A DNA stretch of 43,615 nt from Candidatus Gastranaerophilales bacterium (GTDB taxonomy: Bacteria; Cyanobacteriota; Vampirovibrionia; Gastranaerophilales; JANQFW01). The notes under the pieces were generated by a model. The model had not been told where the DNA came from and made no database searches. It was given only the letters and a program-made list of their open reading frames with translations. The stretch lies in assembly GCA_028280605.1 (NCBI GenBank), contig JANQLL010000148.1, forward strand, positions 1 through 43,615, in the 5' to 3' direction. Numbering within the stretch: the stretch's first letter is position 1; every line of letters begins with the position of its first letter. Shown one piece after another: positions 34,576 through 43,111 of this stretch. The translations under genes were made by a program, and so were the position numbers.

Positions 34576-35700
34576 CTAGGTTATATCTTTTAAAAAACTT
34601 TTTATAATCTTTGTTTGCCTTTCAGCCTCTAACAAAAAGGCATCATGCCCAAAAGGCGATTCTATGTCACAGTAAGTAACTTCTTTATCCATATTCATCA
34701 ATGCTCGTACTATCTCTTTAGACTGAACAGGAGGAAATAACCAATCTGTACTGTAAGATATAATTAAAAACTTAGCAAGAACGTTTTTAAAAGCCTCCGC
34801 CAAGGATCCATGCTTTTCAACCAGGTCAAAATAATCCATTGCTTTTGTTATATATAAATAACTATTTGCATCAAAACGACCCACAAAGCTTTTACCCTGA
34901 TGTCTTAAATAACTTTCTACTTGAAAATCAATATCAAAAGTAAAATCCAGATTATTTTTATCGTGCAAGCGTCGACCAAACTTTTGATGCATAGATTCTT
35001 CACTTAAATAAGTAACATGTGCAACCATTCTAGCTAATGCAAGACCCTTATCAGGTGTTTTTTCTTCATTATAATAATGTCCGTTATTCCAAAAAGGATC
35101 AGAGGTAATCGCCTTACGACCAACTTCATTAAAAGCTATCCCCTGAGCTGATAATCTACTGGTTGAAGCAACAACCAGACAAGATTTAAGTCTTTCTGGA
35201 TAAGATATAGCCCACTCTAAAGCCTGCATTCCACCCATTGAACCGCCAGCTGTACATAAAAGCTTATCTATTCCAAGATAATCTATTAATTTAACTTGAA
35301 TTTTTACCATATCTTCTATGGTTATAACCGGAAAGTCTGAAGCATAAGGCTTATGCGTTTCTGGATTTATAGAAGAAGGACCAGTAGTCCCCGAACATCC
35401 CCCTAAAAAATTTGAACATATTATAAAATATTTATCAGTATCAAAGGCCTTGCCCAGACCAATCATATCTTCCCACCATCCAGGCTTTTTATCTTTTTCA
35501 TTATGATAACCTGCTGCGTGAGCATCACCGGATAAAGCATGTAATATTAATATGGCATTATTTTTTGCTTGATTTAACTTACCGTAAGTCTCATATGCAA
35601 CTGTTATAGGTCTAAGTTGTTCACCACATTCGAGATTTATTGGTTCATTAAACGTAAAATATTGTGTTTCTACAAGTCCAATTGATGTTATTTTTTCCAT
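34576..35700 (-). CDS. metX: Homoserine O-acyltransferase MetX
   Basis: 374 aa alpha/beta hydrolase. Nucleophile Ser154 in [15 protein letters not shown], Asp319 in STDWLFPP, His352 in PFGHDAF; the [12 protein letters not shown] and [10 protein letters not shown] motifs are typical. It activates homoserine for methionine synthesis. Members paired with MetW include both acetyl- and succinyl-transferases, so the acyl donor is not decided here. It lies 75 nt after murE on the same strand, possibly read from the same transcript. Confidence 0.94.
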   Translation of the reverse strand: MEKITSIGLVETQYFTFNEPINLECGEQLRPITVAYETYGKLNQAKNNAILILHALSGDAHAAGYHNEKDKKPGWWEDMIGLGKAFDTDKYFIICSNFLGGCSGTTGPSSINPETHKPYASDFPVITIEDMVKIQVKLIDYLGIDKLLCTAGGSMGGMQALEWAISYPERLKSCLVVASTSRLSAQGIAFNEVGRKAITSDPFWNNGHYYNEEKTPDKGLALARMVAHVTYLSEESMHQKFGRRLHDKNNLDFTFDIDFQVESYLRHQGKSFVGRFDANSYLYITKAMDYFDLVEKHGSLAEAFKNVLAKFLIISYSTDWLFPPVQSKEIVRALMNMDKEVTYCDIESPFGHDAFLLEAERQTKIIKSFLKDIT

Positions 35701-35775
35701 TTCCAGCCTTTTTATTTTTTATATTAATTATTTTAACAGAAAGTATTAAACACCTTAAATAATATAAAAAAACGA

Positions 35776-37272
35776 TTATTTTCTGTATTTTTCAAAAGCT
35801 TTTAAAGCCTCTTCTTTATCATCAAAATGAATAGTTTTATCTTTTAATATTTGATAGTCCTCATGGCCTTTACCTGCAATTACAACAACATCTTTATTAT
35901 CTGCGTCTCTTATAGCCATTTCAATAGAAGATTTTCTATCTATTTCAATAATAACTTTACTAGAATCCAATGTCTTAATACCAGCTAAAATATCGGTGAT
36001 TATCTGTTGAGGATCTTCAGTTCTAGGATTATCAGAAGTTATATATACTTTATCAGCTAAAGTATCAGCAATTTTGCCCATTTGTGGTCTTTTGGTTGCA
36101 TCTCTGTCACCTCCACAACCTACTACACAAACAAGTTTTCCACCTAATGGCACTATTTTTTTTGCGGCATTTAATACGTTTAATAAACCATCTGGCGTAT
36201 GAGCATAATCTACAATAGTTAATGGATTATCAATAACTGTTTCAAACCTTCCTGCAACGCTTTTTGTTTCTTCTAAAGATTTAATGCAAGTATCCAAGTC
36301 CAAATTTTCTGCATATCCTACTGCCAAAGCCGCCAATGAATTATAAACACTAAAAGCTCCTGTCATTTTAAGATTTATTTTTTTATCTCCAATAGGTGTT
36401 TTGCAGTCAAAAAGAGAACCAATAGTAGAAAACTGAATATTATAAGCATAAAAATCAGCTCCTTTATTTATTCCATAGGTTAAAAGCTTTATACTTTTAT
36501 TTATTTTATTTTTAAATTTTTCTGCATATTCATCATCATTATTTATAACAGCGTATTTAGAGTTATTTTTATTATTCTCTGATAAAGATTCAAATAATAA
36601 GCTCTTTGCCAGAAAATAATTTTCCATAGTTACGTGATAATCAAGATGATCCTGGGTTAAATTAGTTAAAACAGCTGCATTAAAGTCACATCCTGAAACT
36701 CTTTTTAAATCCAAAGCATGAGAACTGACTTCCATCACTATATTTTTAATGTCTTTATCAACAAAAGTCTTTAATACCTGTTGAAGTTCAGGAGATTGAG
36801 GAGTAGTATGATTGGAACTTTGATAATCTTCAGCTGATTGAAACTTATGCCCTAAAGTCCCTATTAATCCACAAGCTTTTTTAGAATACTCAAACATATT
36901 TTGTATAAGGTGAGTAACTGTTGTTTTTCCGTTTGTACCAGTAATTCCAATTAAATTTAATTTTAAAGACGGAAAATCATTAATAATACTTGATATTTGA
37001 GATAGAGCTTGTTTTGTATCTTTTACTTGAATAATAGGTATATTAATATTTTTAGTTTCTTTTTCTGCAATAATAGCAGCTGCACCGTTATTTAAGGCTT
37101 GTACTATAAAACTATGACCATCATTTTTTTCACCTACAATGCAAACAAAAATATAACCCGGCTTTATTTGCCTAGAATCATAGGATACACCTTTTATATC
37201 TATATCATCTAAATCTTTATTATTTAAAATACTTATAGGACAAAGAAAATCAACTATTTTATCTAAAATCAA
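35776..37272 (-). CDS. murE: UDP-MurNAc-tripeptide synthetase MurE (meso-DAP type)
   Basis: 498 aa. ATP loop GITGTNGKTTVTH (about residues 109-121), QSSNHTTPQSPEL substrate loop, MEVSSHALDLKR, and in the C-terminal domain SDNPRTEDP; DNPR is the mark of enzymes that add meso-diaminopimelate rather than lysine. The start is TTG at 37272, decided by AAGGAG 8 nt upstream. It overlaps the ftsI stop by four bases (TTGA). It adds the third residue of the peptidoglycan stem. Confidence 0.95.
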   Translation of the reverse strand: MILDKIVDFLCPISILNNKDLDDIDIKGVSYDSRQIKPGYIFVCIVGEKNDGHSFIVQALNNGAAAIIAEKETKNINIPIIQVKDTKQALSQISSIINDFPSLKLNLIGITGTNGKTTVTHLIQNMFEYSKKACGLIGTLGHKFQSAEDYQSSNHTTPQSPELQQVLKTFVDKDIKNIVMEVSSHALDLKRVSGCDFNAAVLTNLTQDHLDYHVTMENYFLAKSLLFESLSENNKNNSKYAVINNDDEYAEKFKNKINKSIKLLTYGINKGADFYAYNIQFSTIGSLFDCKTPIGDKKINLKMTGAFSVYNSLAALAVGYAENLDLDTCIKSLEETKSVAGRFETVIDNPLTIVDYAHTPDGLLNVLNAAKKIVPLGGKLVCVVGCGGDRDATKRPQMGKIADTLADKVYITSDNPRTEDPQQIITDILAGIKTLDSSKVIIEIDRKSSIEMAIRDADNKDVVVIAGKGHEDYQILKDKTIHFDDKEEALKAFEKYRK

Positions 37273-39029
37273 TTCAAAATCTCCTTTATTCTTTTTAGAG
37301 GTCTGTCAGGCTCAATTCCTTTTAATCTCGCAGCTTGCAATGCAATAGAATTAAACACAGGTCCTGCAATTGTACTTCCCCAGTTTTGCTTTGTGTTTGG
37401 ACTGTCAATAACTACTAAAATCACTAATTGAGGATTCTTAACAGGAAGATAACCAACAAAAGATGTATAAACTTTATCTTTTAAGTATCCTCTTCCATTA
37501 GGTTTTGGCTTTCTGGATGTACCTGTTTTACCGGCTATTCTATAATTTGGTATTTTACCAGCTTTTGAAGTTGTAGCATCAATACTATCTGCTAATAAAT
37601 TTGTTAAAACCCCAGCTGTTTGTTTAGAAATAACTCTTCTTACTTTTATATTTTTCTGAAATTCTTCTTTTTTATATTTTATAACATGAGGTGTAACCCA
37701 AACCCCATTATTAGCAATAGCACCCACAGCAGATGCTATTTGAAGAGGAGTTGTTGCAATACTATATCCATATCCAATAGTAGCTTGTCTAACTTTGTTC
37801 CAAGTTTTAGGCTTAGGCAAAATACCATAAGATTCTCCAGGAAGATCTATACCTGTTCGAGAACCAATATTAAACTTCCTCAACATCTTATAATGTACGT
37901 TTTTAGGAATTTTTAAAGCAACCTTTAAGCTGCCTACGTTACTACTATGAGCAAACAAATATTTTAAATCTATTAAACCCGGTTCTTTACCAGATATATA
38001 GTCATGATTTTTAATAGGCCACTTGTCTATTTTTATAATTCCGCTGTCATAAATTTTATCATAAGGTGTGATATAGCCATGTTCCAGCGCAGATGCAACC
38101 GTAATTATTTTAAATGTTGAGCCCGGAGGATAAACATCGCTTAAAGCCCAATTTTTAACAACAGAAGGATTATATTTATTATATTTAGCGGGATTATAAT
38201 TAGGTAAAACAGCAAAAGCCAATACATCTCCATTCTTAGGGTTCAATATAATAACTGAGCCTCTTTCAGCTTTTGTTCTTTTAATACCTTTTTTAAGTTC
38301 TGTTTCAGCTACATGCTGAAGTGTAGAATCTATTGTTAAAACTAATTTCTTTCCTGTTGGCGGGAATGTAACTTTATTAGGATCAGTATTAAAGTCATAA
38401 ATAACATTTCCTCTTCCATCATATTCGATGGGCTTTAATTCCGGCAATTCAGCCAAATTTTTTGACGCGGTTTTTTCTACACCTGCAAGGATATTAGCAT
38501 CAAAATTGGTATAACCTAGTATATGAGCAGCTAAAGAACCTTGAGGATAAACTCTTTTGCTTCTTTTTACAAAATCCAGACCTTTTATTTTTTTCTCACG
38601 AACTTCGGGTATTAATTTCTTTTCTACCAAGTCAAAATCAACATTTTTAGCCACTGTTATGGTTGAATGATTTCTATTGCTTAATTTTTCATATAATTTA
38701 TTTTTTTGTTTTTTCAGATGTTTAGCTAAAACAGAAGCCATCTCAGAAATAGGGGTGTCATGATAATAATTAGGATGAGCGTAAATATCATATATTGTTA
38801 TATCTGACGCTAATCTTACGTTATTTCTATCTGTTATTATACCCCTAAAGCTTACAGGACGAGCTACTTGTCTTTGGTGCGTTGCTTTTGCTTTTAGCTT
38901 GCCGGCTTCAAATATTTGTATTTTTATCACTTGTATCACAAGAACAAGCGCAAAAATAAAAAACAATATCTGTAAAAACATTGCAAATGCAGTATAGTTT
39001 TTTAAATTTGTTTTCAATAAATTTTTCAT
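37269..39029 (-). CDS. ftsI: Division transpeptidase FtsI (PBP3, class B)
   Basis: 586 aa. Short cytoplasmic N-terminus, one TM at about residues 13-35, a dimerisation domain with RGIITDRNN, then the transpeptidase with Ser304 in PPGSTFKIIT, SSN at 362-364 and KTGT at 501-504. No PASTA domains. It cross-links septal peptidoglycan. It follows the FtsL-like gene by 6 nt and is coupled to murE, the classic dcw order rsmH-ftsL-ftsI-murE. Confidence 0.95.
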   Translation of the reverse strand: MKNLLKTNLKNYTAFAMFLQILFFIFALVLVIQVIKIQIFEAGKLKAKATHQRQVARPVSFRGIITDRNNVRLASDITIYDIYAHPNYYHDTPISEMASVLAKHLKKQKNKLYEKLSNRNHSTITVAKNVDFDLVEKKLIPEVREKKIKGLDFVKRSKRVYPQGSLAAHILGYTNFDANILAGVEKTASKNLAELPELKPIEYDGRGNVIYDFNTDPNKVTFPPTGKKLVLTIDSTLQHVAETELKKGIKRTKAERGSVIILNPKNGDVLAFAVLPNYNPAKYNKYNPSVVKNWALSDVYPPGSTFKIITVASALEHGYITPYDKIYDSGIIKIDKWPIKNHDYISGKEPGLIDLKYLFAHSSNVGSLKVALKIPKNVHYKMLRKFNIGSRTGIDLPGESYGILPKPKTWNKVRQATIGYGYSIATTPLQIASAVGAIANNGVWVTPHVIKYKKEEFQKNIKVRRVISKQTAGVLTNLLADSIDATTSKAGKIPNYRIAGKTGTSRKPKPNGRGYLKDKVYTSFVGYLPVKNPQLVILVVIDSPNTKQNWGSTIAGPVFNSIALQAARLKGIEPDRPLKRIKEILN

Positions 39030-39035
39030 GATTGT

Positions 39036-39491
39036 TTAGTAGCCTGGTATTGTTTTTACTTTTTTTCTGATAAAATTTTTTCTTATTTTAACTATTTTTT
39101 TTCTTGCTTTTATTTCTAGCACCTTGTCCGGTTGTTTGAGGAAATTAATTTTAGAGGCCTTTTTATTTATATTATAGAACGATTTTGATTGATCAAGCCT
39201 GTTTTCTAATTTTAAATTATCAAAATTAAGTTTATTTGTTTGATTATGAATAGAAACTACTTTTCTCTCTTTTTCTGTAACTAAATAATAGCTAAAAGCT
39301 AATAATGCTGTAAATAATAATAAAATCCAGGTCAAATACTTGTTAAGCCTTTGTATAGACTTTAACTTCTTGTCCTTTTCAATTGAACTAGAGCCTTTTC
39401 GACCAGAGGTTTTATTATTCGATTGGGTAGGCTTTTTAGAATTATTATTGCTTGTTTTTGTTGTTTTTAAAGCGTTATTAGCTGCTTTCAT
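39036..39491 (-). CDS. ftsL: FtsL-like division protein
   Basis: 151 aa, bitopic. A polar Lys/Ser/Asn-rich cytoplasmic part (1-50), one TM (about 51-69, LTWILLLFTALLAFSYYLV), and a periplasmic coiled coil (about 74-112) with a very basic tail. FtsL is poorly conserved; the call rests on topology and on its place between rsmH and ftsI. The N-terminus is longer than in E. coli FtsL. Confidence 0.75.
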   Translation of the reverse strand: MKAANNALKTTKTSNNNSKKPTQSNNKTSGRKGSSSIEKDKKLKSIQRLNKYLTWILLLFTALLAFSYYLVTEKERKVVSIHNQTNKLNFDNLKLENRLDQSKSFYNINKKASKINFLKQPDKVLEIKARKKIVKIRKNFIRKKVKTIPGY

Positions 39492-39516
39492 TTAGATACC
39501 CCACTAAATACCATTA

Positions 39517-40464
39517 TTAAACCTTTTTAGCAACCCTAAGCTTTGCGCTTCTGGATGGTGGATTTAGTTTAACTTCCTCCTCACTTGCAACAATAGGCTT
39601 TTTAGTCAGCACTTCCAGTTGCTTGGGATCGCATTTGCATATTAGTTGTTCAGGATGGCAATTACAGTCTGAACTGTAATATTTAAACAAAGTTTTTACA
39701 AGCCTGTCTTCCAATGAATGGAAACTTATTACAACCATTCTAGCATCTTTTTCTAATAAGGGAATAATGCATTTAATTGCTTTTTCAATATTGTTCAGTT
39801 CGTTATTAACTTCTATCCTTATAGCCTGAAATACTCTAGTGGCAGGATTTATTTTACTTTTTGTAAAAGGAACGCTTGATTTTATCAAATTAGCTAGTTG
39901 TAAAGTTGTTTTAATTGGCTCTTTTTTTCTTTGCTCTACTATTCTACGTGCTATCCGCCCGGGAAATCGCTCTTCTCCGTACAATCTAAATATATTAGCG
40001 AGTTCCTCTTCTTTATAAGTATTAATAACATCATAAGCAGAAAACGAATCGTCAGGATTAAATCTCATATCTAAAGGAGCATCTTTAGAAAAACTAAAGC
40101 CCCTTTCTGCCGAAGTTAGCTGATGATACGAAGCACCCAGGTCAAACAAGATACCGCCTGTTATTTTATCAATACCTCTTTTATAAAGAATCTCCGGGAT
40201 TTGTGTATAACTTGCCTGAGCCATCTCAACAATATCTGAAAACTCTTCTGTTTTCTGGCGAGCGGCGTTAATTGCTTCAATATCCATATCTGTAGAGATT
40301 AGTTTACCGTTCGGGCTTATTCTCTTTGCTATTTCGTAAGAATGCCCGCCGCCGCCTGCTGTTGCATCTATATATATCTTACCGTCCTGACAATCAAGCC
40401 CGTCTACAGCTTCTTTTAACATTACCGTATAGTGACAAAAGTTATTATTTACATTATTCGACAA
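39517..40464 (-). CDS. rsmH: 16S rRNA m4C1402 methyltransferase RsmH (MraW)
   Basis: 315 aa. YIDATAGGGGHS (SAM loop), GGILFDLGASYHQL, SAERGFSFSKDAPLDMRF, INPATRVFQAIRIEVN and VISFHSLEDRLVK are all present. It methylates N4 of C1402 in the ribosomal P site. The start is TTG at 40464 with GAGGGA 5 nt upstream; the first ATG lies 14 codons later and would cut conserved residues (HYTVML). No mraZ gene precedes it. Confidence 0.95.
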   Translation of the reverse strand: MSNNVNNNFCHYTVMLKEAVDGLDCQDGKIYIDATAGGGGHSYEIAKRISPNGKLISTDMDIEAINAARQKTEEFSDIVEMAQASYTQIPEILYKRGIDKITGGILFDLGASYHQLTSAERGFSFSKDAPLDMRFNPDDSFSAYDVINTYKEEELANIFRLYGEERFPGRIARRIVEQRKKEPIKTTLQLANLIKSSVPFTKSKINPATRVFQAIRIEVNNELNNIEKAIKCIIPLLEKDARMVVISFHSLEDRLVKTLFKYYSSDCNCHPEQLICKCDPKQLEVLTKKPIVASEEEVKLNPPSRSAKLRVAKKV

Positions 40465-40480
40465 TTTGATCCCTCTTTTA

Positions 40481-41104
40481 TTATTTATTCTTTATATATT
40501 TCAGAAATTTTTCTGTGGTTTTATGATTATACTTGCTTGTATTGTTAAAAGAAAATAGTAAAAGGTTTTTATCTTTATCTTTATTATGATTCAAGGCGCC
40601 TATTATACCTTCAACATTAACACCCTTGCTTTTGTGTATTATCTGGGCATTTACTTTTATATAAGGCAGATAAACTCCTGATGATTTAATAAATCCCTTT
40701 TTTGTAACCTTTATTCTGCTTACCTCAAGGGGCAAATAAGAAAGATTGCCAGCTATTTTTTTAAGTATATTATCTATTTTATCAGAATGAATATTATCTT
40801 TTGTTATGTTTATTAACTTTCCGGCTTGAATAACTGCTATTTTCTGATTATTTTTGGTGTCATTAGCTATTAAGGCATGTGTACCCATTACTGACAGATA
40901 GTTTTTAAGCTCAAAACGCTTTGGTAGCTTATCAGTATTAATAAAATTATCAGCTCTTTGCCTTACTATTGCATCAGAAGGAAAGATATAATCAGTGCAA
41001 ATCTTTTGGTATAAAGTATAGCCGCCTACTATTAGACATATAAATGCTACAATACTTATTATAAAAGAGATAGTTTCCCTGATTATATGCCATAAACAGC
41101 CCAT
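40481..41104 (-). CDS. Membrane-anchored protein of unknown function
   Basis: 207 aa with an N-terminal TM (about residues 10-33) and a soluble, probably extracytoplasmic domain of about 165 residues, mixed alpha/beta with many Lys and Ile (KIAVIQAGKLINITKD, GVYLPYIKVNAQIIHK). No known family. The RBS AAAGGAG lies 6 nt before the ATG. Its stop is 16 nt before rsmH, so it is the first gene of the division cluster here, at the place where other genomes have mraZ. A role in envelope or division is inferred from context only. Confidence 0.75.
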   Translation of the reverse strand: MGCLWHIIRETISFIISIVAFICLIVGGYTLYQKICTDYIFPSDAIVRQRADNFINTDKLPKRFELKNYLSVMGTHALIANDTKNNQKIAVIQAGKLINITKDNIHSDKIDNILKKIAGNLSYLPLEVSRIKVTKKGFIKSSGVYLPYIKVNAQIIHKSKGVNVEGIIGALNHNKDKDKNLLLFSFNNTSKYNHKTTEKFLKYIKNK

Positions 41105-41380
41105 TATTAATATTTCTCCTTTAAATACTAAGTCAAACGCACTTTTATTATGCCCATCAACATCTTCATATTACTTGGTTATGGTCTATCATGTTCTGAT
41201 GCTTCAGTTAAACTTAAGTTATATCAAAGCTTATAGCAGTGACTTAAGAAAGGTGATGACCATCACCTATAATTTTAAATTAAATAGCATTATTTGCGCA
41301 ATATTCATCTAAACTAATCTGGATTAATAAACCATTAATAATAGAGAAAAATTCTTCTAAAATATGAACTGAAATTCTTT

Positions 41381-41466
41381 TTATATCTACCCCCCACCCC
41401 CTAGCAAGGGTGCATTTCTTTTTTGGTCTCGCTTTTCGTCGGCTTTGCCGACTCGCTTGGCCCTTA
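41381..41466. repeat. GTCGGC-palindrome interspersed repeat, copy 2
   Basis: Starts TTATATCTACCCCCCACCCC and ends with hairpin GTCGGC-TTT-GCCGAC (41438-41452), then TCGCTTGGCCCTTA. It shares both ends and the G/T-rich stretch before the hairpin with 15253-15396, but lacks the extra middle bases. Confidence 0.7.
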
Positions 41467-41487
41467 AAATTAATAAAAAAACACTTT

Positions 41488-41520
41488 AAAAAGGTGCTTT
41501 CCGGTAATTGGAAAAGCACC
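41488..41520 (-). terminator. Terminator of the 150-aa protein gene
   Basis: On the minus strand GGTGCTTTTCC pairs with GGAAAGCACC (one bulge) over a 7-nt loop, followed by TTTTT. It lies about 70 nt after the stop at 41590. Confidence 0.8.
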
Positions 41521-41589
41521 CATTATAAATTCTGCTCTTTTAGCCTTTAAAGAAGTCAAAAAAATATTCAATTATATGTGATGTAAAAA

Positions 41590-42042
41590 TTAAAAAATAT
41601 ATAGACTGCAATGGTAAAGGGGGTATAAAAAGGCACACTTATCCTCTGGGCAGGAAAAGTAGTGTTTAGAAATTAAAATTTGCGTGGCTTGCGCATCCTT
41701 TAATCTCTTGCTGTACAATAAATACGCACTCTTGAGTGCTTGATTTATTAATGTGGTATTAGAGTTCAATCTATTTAACATAGATTTTGTGTTTTTATTA
41801 GTATTATTAGATACTGCCATTGTACTGGCAGTACTGTTATTATTTTGTTTTGATGTTATTTTATTTATTAATTCTTTTATAGATTGATATATAATATTTA
41901 AATGATTATCAATACGCACAAAACAAGAAAAAGCGGACGTTTTCTTTTCTGTGGTGTTATTTTGTGAAAAAATCGGGCATAGAAATACAATTATATTCCA
42001 CAAAATAGCATATAAAGTTTTTGCGTATTGAGTTAGGTTCAT
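41590..42042 (-). CDS. Small secreted or membrane protein, unknown function
   Basis: 150 aa. RBS AAAGG 6-7 nt before the ATG and a clear terminator after it support a real gene. A hydrophobic segment at about residues 10-25 (LYAILWNIIVFLCPIFS) suggests a signal peptide or anchor. Then come an Asn/Thr/Ser-rich linker (NNNSTASTMAVSNNTNKN), a helix and a C-terminal Cys/aromatic region (HYFSCPEDKCAFLYPLYHC) with three Cys. No family recognised. Confidence 0.6.
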   Translation of the reverse strand: MNLTQYAKTLYAILWNIIVFLCPIFSQNNTTEKKTSAFSCFVRIDNHLNIIYQSIKELINKITSKQNNNSTASTMAVSNNTNKNTKSMLNRLNSNTTLINQALKSAYLLYSKRLKDAQATQILISKHYFSCPEDKCAFLYPLYHCSLYIF

Positions 42043-42130
42043 TTTTTACCTTTTATTTAATTATTTAAACATACAAGATAAATATATCTTTATTATATAT
42101 TTTAGCATTTTTTTGAAATTTACGCAGGCT

Positions 42131-42195
42131 CTTGAAATAGGAGAATACTATTTTTGTAACATTACTTAATTAAAAATGTTACTTCTTATTTCAAG
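42131..42195. other. Nested inverted repeats
   Basis: Outer arms CTTGAAATA (42131-42139) and TATTTCAAG (42187-42195) enclose inner arms GTAACATT (42156-42163) and AATGTTAC (42175-42182); all are perfect. This could be a structured RNA, operator pair or recombination/replication site. No gene start lies directly next to it. Confidence 0.45.
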
Positions 42196-42281
42196 TTGAA
42201 TTATTAAAGAAGGTAAAAAAGATATGTTGGAGGATTAACTTTATATAAAAAATGTTTTATAATATAAAAAATAAAATATCA

Positions 42282-42341
42282 ATTAGAGATCTTAAAATAG
42301 TCGCTATATCGGTAGCGGCTATTTTGATTGATTGATCTAAT
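42282..42341. terminator. Large imperfect hairpin, probable terminator
   Basis: AAAATAGTCGCTA (42294-42306) pairs over 13 bp (one wobble) with TAGCGGCTATTTT (42313-42325). Outer arms ATTAG..GATC and GATCTAAT extend it. It carries no long T-run, but the stem ends T-rich on the plus side. It may insulate the region from the mini-gene downstream. Confidence 0.45.
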
Positions 42342-42387
42342 TTTTGTATTAAAATAATTTTATAAAAATTAAACTTAATTTTGTACA

Positions 42388-42417
42388 TTGAAAATAAAAT
42401 AATGCTATTAAGATAAT
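42388..42417 (+). promoter_or_regulatory. Promoter of the hydrophobic mini-gene
   Basis: TTGAAA (42388-42393), an 18-bp spacer and GATAAT (42412-42417). Confidence 0.5.
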
Positions 42418-42474
42418 GGTAACGCTGACTCTAATCCCGTCCATAATGAGGCGGTACAAGATAGAAAGGCGGTC

Positions 42475-42606
42475 ATGATGGAAATTAAATTTAGTGACGA
42501 AGTAGCTCGCTATATAATAACCGTTATCACTGTTGTTGCAATTGCTCTAATAAACAAAGAGCTCTGTAGCACCATAGTGATAGAGCTCTTGTTAAAACTA
42601 ATTTAA
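42475..42606 (+). CDS. Small hydrophobic peptide (43 aa), toxin- or holin-like
   Basis: Reads MMEIKFSDEVARYIITVITV, then VAIALINKELCSTIVIEL and LLKLI. Residues about 12-27 form one membrane helix and the tail is a second hydrophobic stretch. A strong RBS (AAAGGCGG) lies 3-5 nt before the ATG pair. Its start overlaps the stop of an 10-codon leader frame (42446-42478) as ATGA. Inside the gene CAAAGAGCTCT and AGAGCTCTTG can fold (one bulged base). A strong terminator follows within 10 nt. This compact build (promoter, short hydrophobic peptide, terminator) is that of type I toxins, but no antisense RNA is proven. Confidence 0.5.
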   Translation: MMEIKFSDEVARYIITVITVVAIALINKELCSTIVIELLLKLI

Positions 42607-42612
42607 AATCCG

Positions 42613-42658
42613 ACCTGGGAGGTTGTATTTTCGCAGATTTGACCTCCTAGGGTCTTTT
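42613..42658 (+). terminator. Strong terminator after the mini-gene
   Basis: GACC..GGGAGGT and ACCTCC..GGGTC pair in two blocks around a loop, followed by TTTTT. It is much more GC-rich than its surroundings. Confidence 0.8.
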
Positions 42659-42735
42659 TAGCATTATAACAAATTTATTTTTTCATTTAAACCCTATTGT
42701 AAAACTATTGTAAAAAAGGGAGGTTAACTATATAA

Positions 42736-42930
42736 TTAAAGTTCTTCCAGAATCAAAATCCGTACCGGTCCTTTGGTTTCGTAACTGAGCTTACATTTTT
42801 CATTAATGCCTGAGACATTAATATAGTCATTGTATGTATATGTCAACTCTTTTACTCCATCTCTGGATATTAGCTCTTGTATAAGCATTTCTGTAGTGAT
42901 TTCGGATAAAAAATCTTCTATAATTTTCAT
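42736..42930 (-). CDS. BC1881-like phage-associated small protein
   Basis: 64 aa from ATG 42930; in-frame starts further up (42966 ATG, 43029 TTG) would lengthen it, and none has a good RBS. The pattern ITTEMLIQELISRDGVKELT followed by GPVRILILEE resembles the BC1881 family of small phage proteins (..TKELVxELxxREGVE......GPAxILVV). It is divergent from the repressor gene, as early genes are in prophage control regions. Confidence 0.55.
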   Translation of the reverse strand: MKIIEDFLSEITTEMLIQELISRDGVKELTYTYNDYINVSGINEKCKLSYETKGPVRILILEEL

Positions 42931-43111
42931 TATAACAATATAATAAATTATTTTATTACCTTTCATTATTATTTTTAGACTCCAGGTATTAAATCTTTTG
43001 TCATAATAATAGAATTTCGAGTTATTCAAACAATTCTTGATTAATTACATAATATAGAAAAACACCCTTGAAGTCAATAGATTTTTTCTTTAACAACTAA
43101 AGGTTTTTAAA

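Larger units (their letters stand above)
41105..41589. other. Intergenic region with repeats and hairpins
   Basis: It holds a perfect dyad AGGTGATG-AC-CATCACCT (41251-41268), GTCGGC repeat copy 2 (41381-41466) and the terminator at 41488-41520. A 79-codon open frame across it (41280-41519) begins inside the terminator stem and runs through the repeat, so it is not accepted as a gene. Confidence 0.55.

Noticed and set aside
35701..35775. SAM-type riboswitch before metX
   Set aside because: The gap is only 75 nt, AT-only, and shows no stem or known core.
41280..41519. 79-codon minus-strand open frame
   Set aside because: It begins inside the terminator stem at 41488-41520 and runs through the GTCGGC repeat; no RBS and no protein-like signature.
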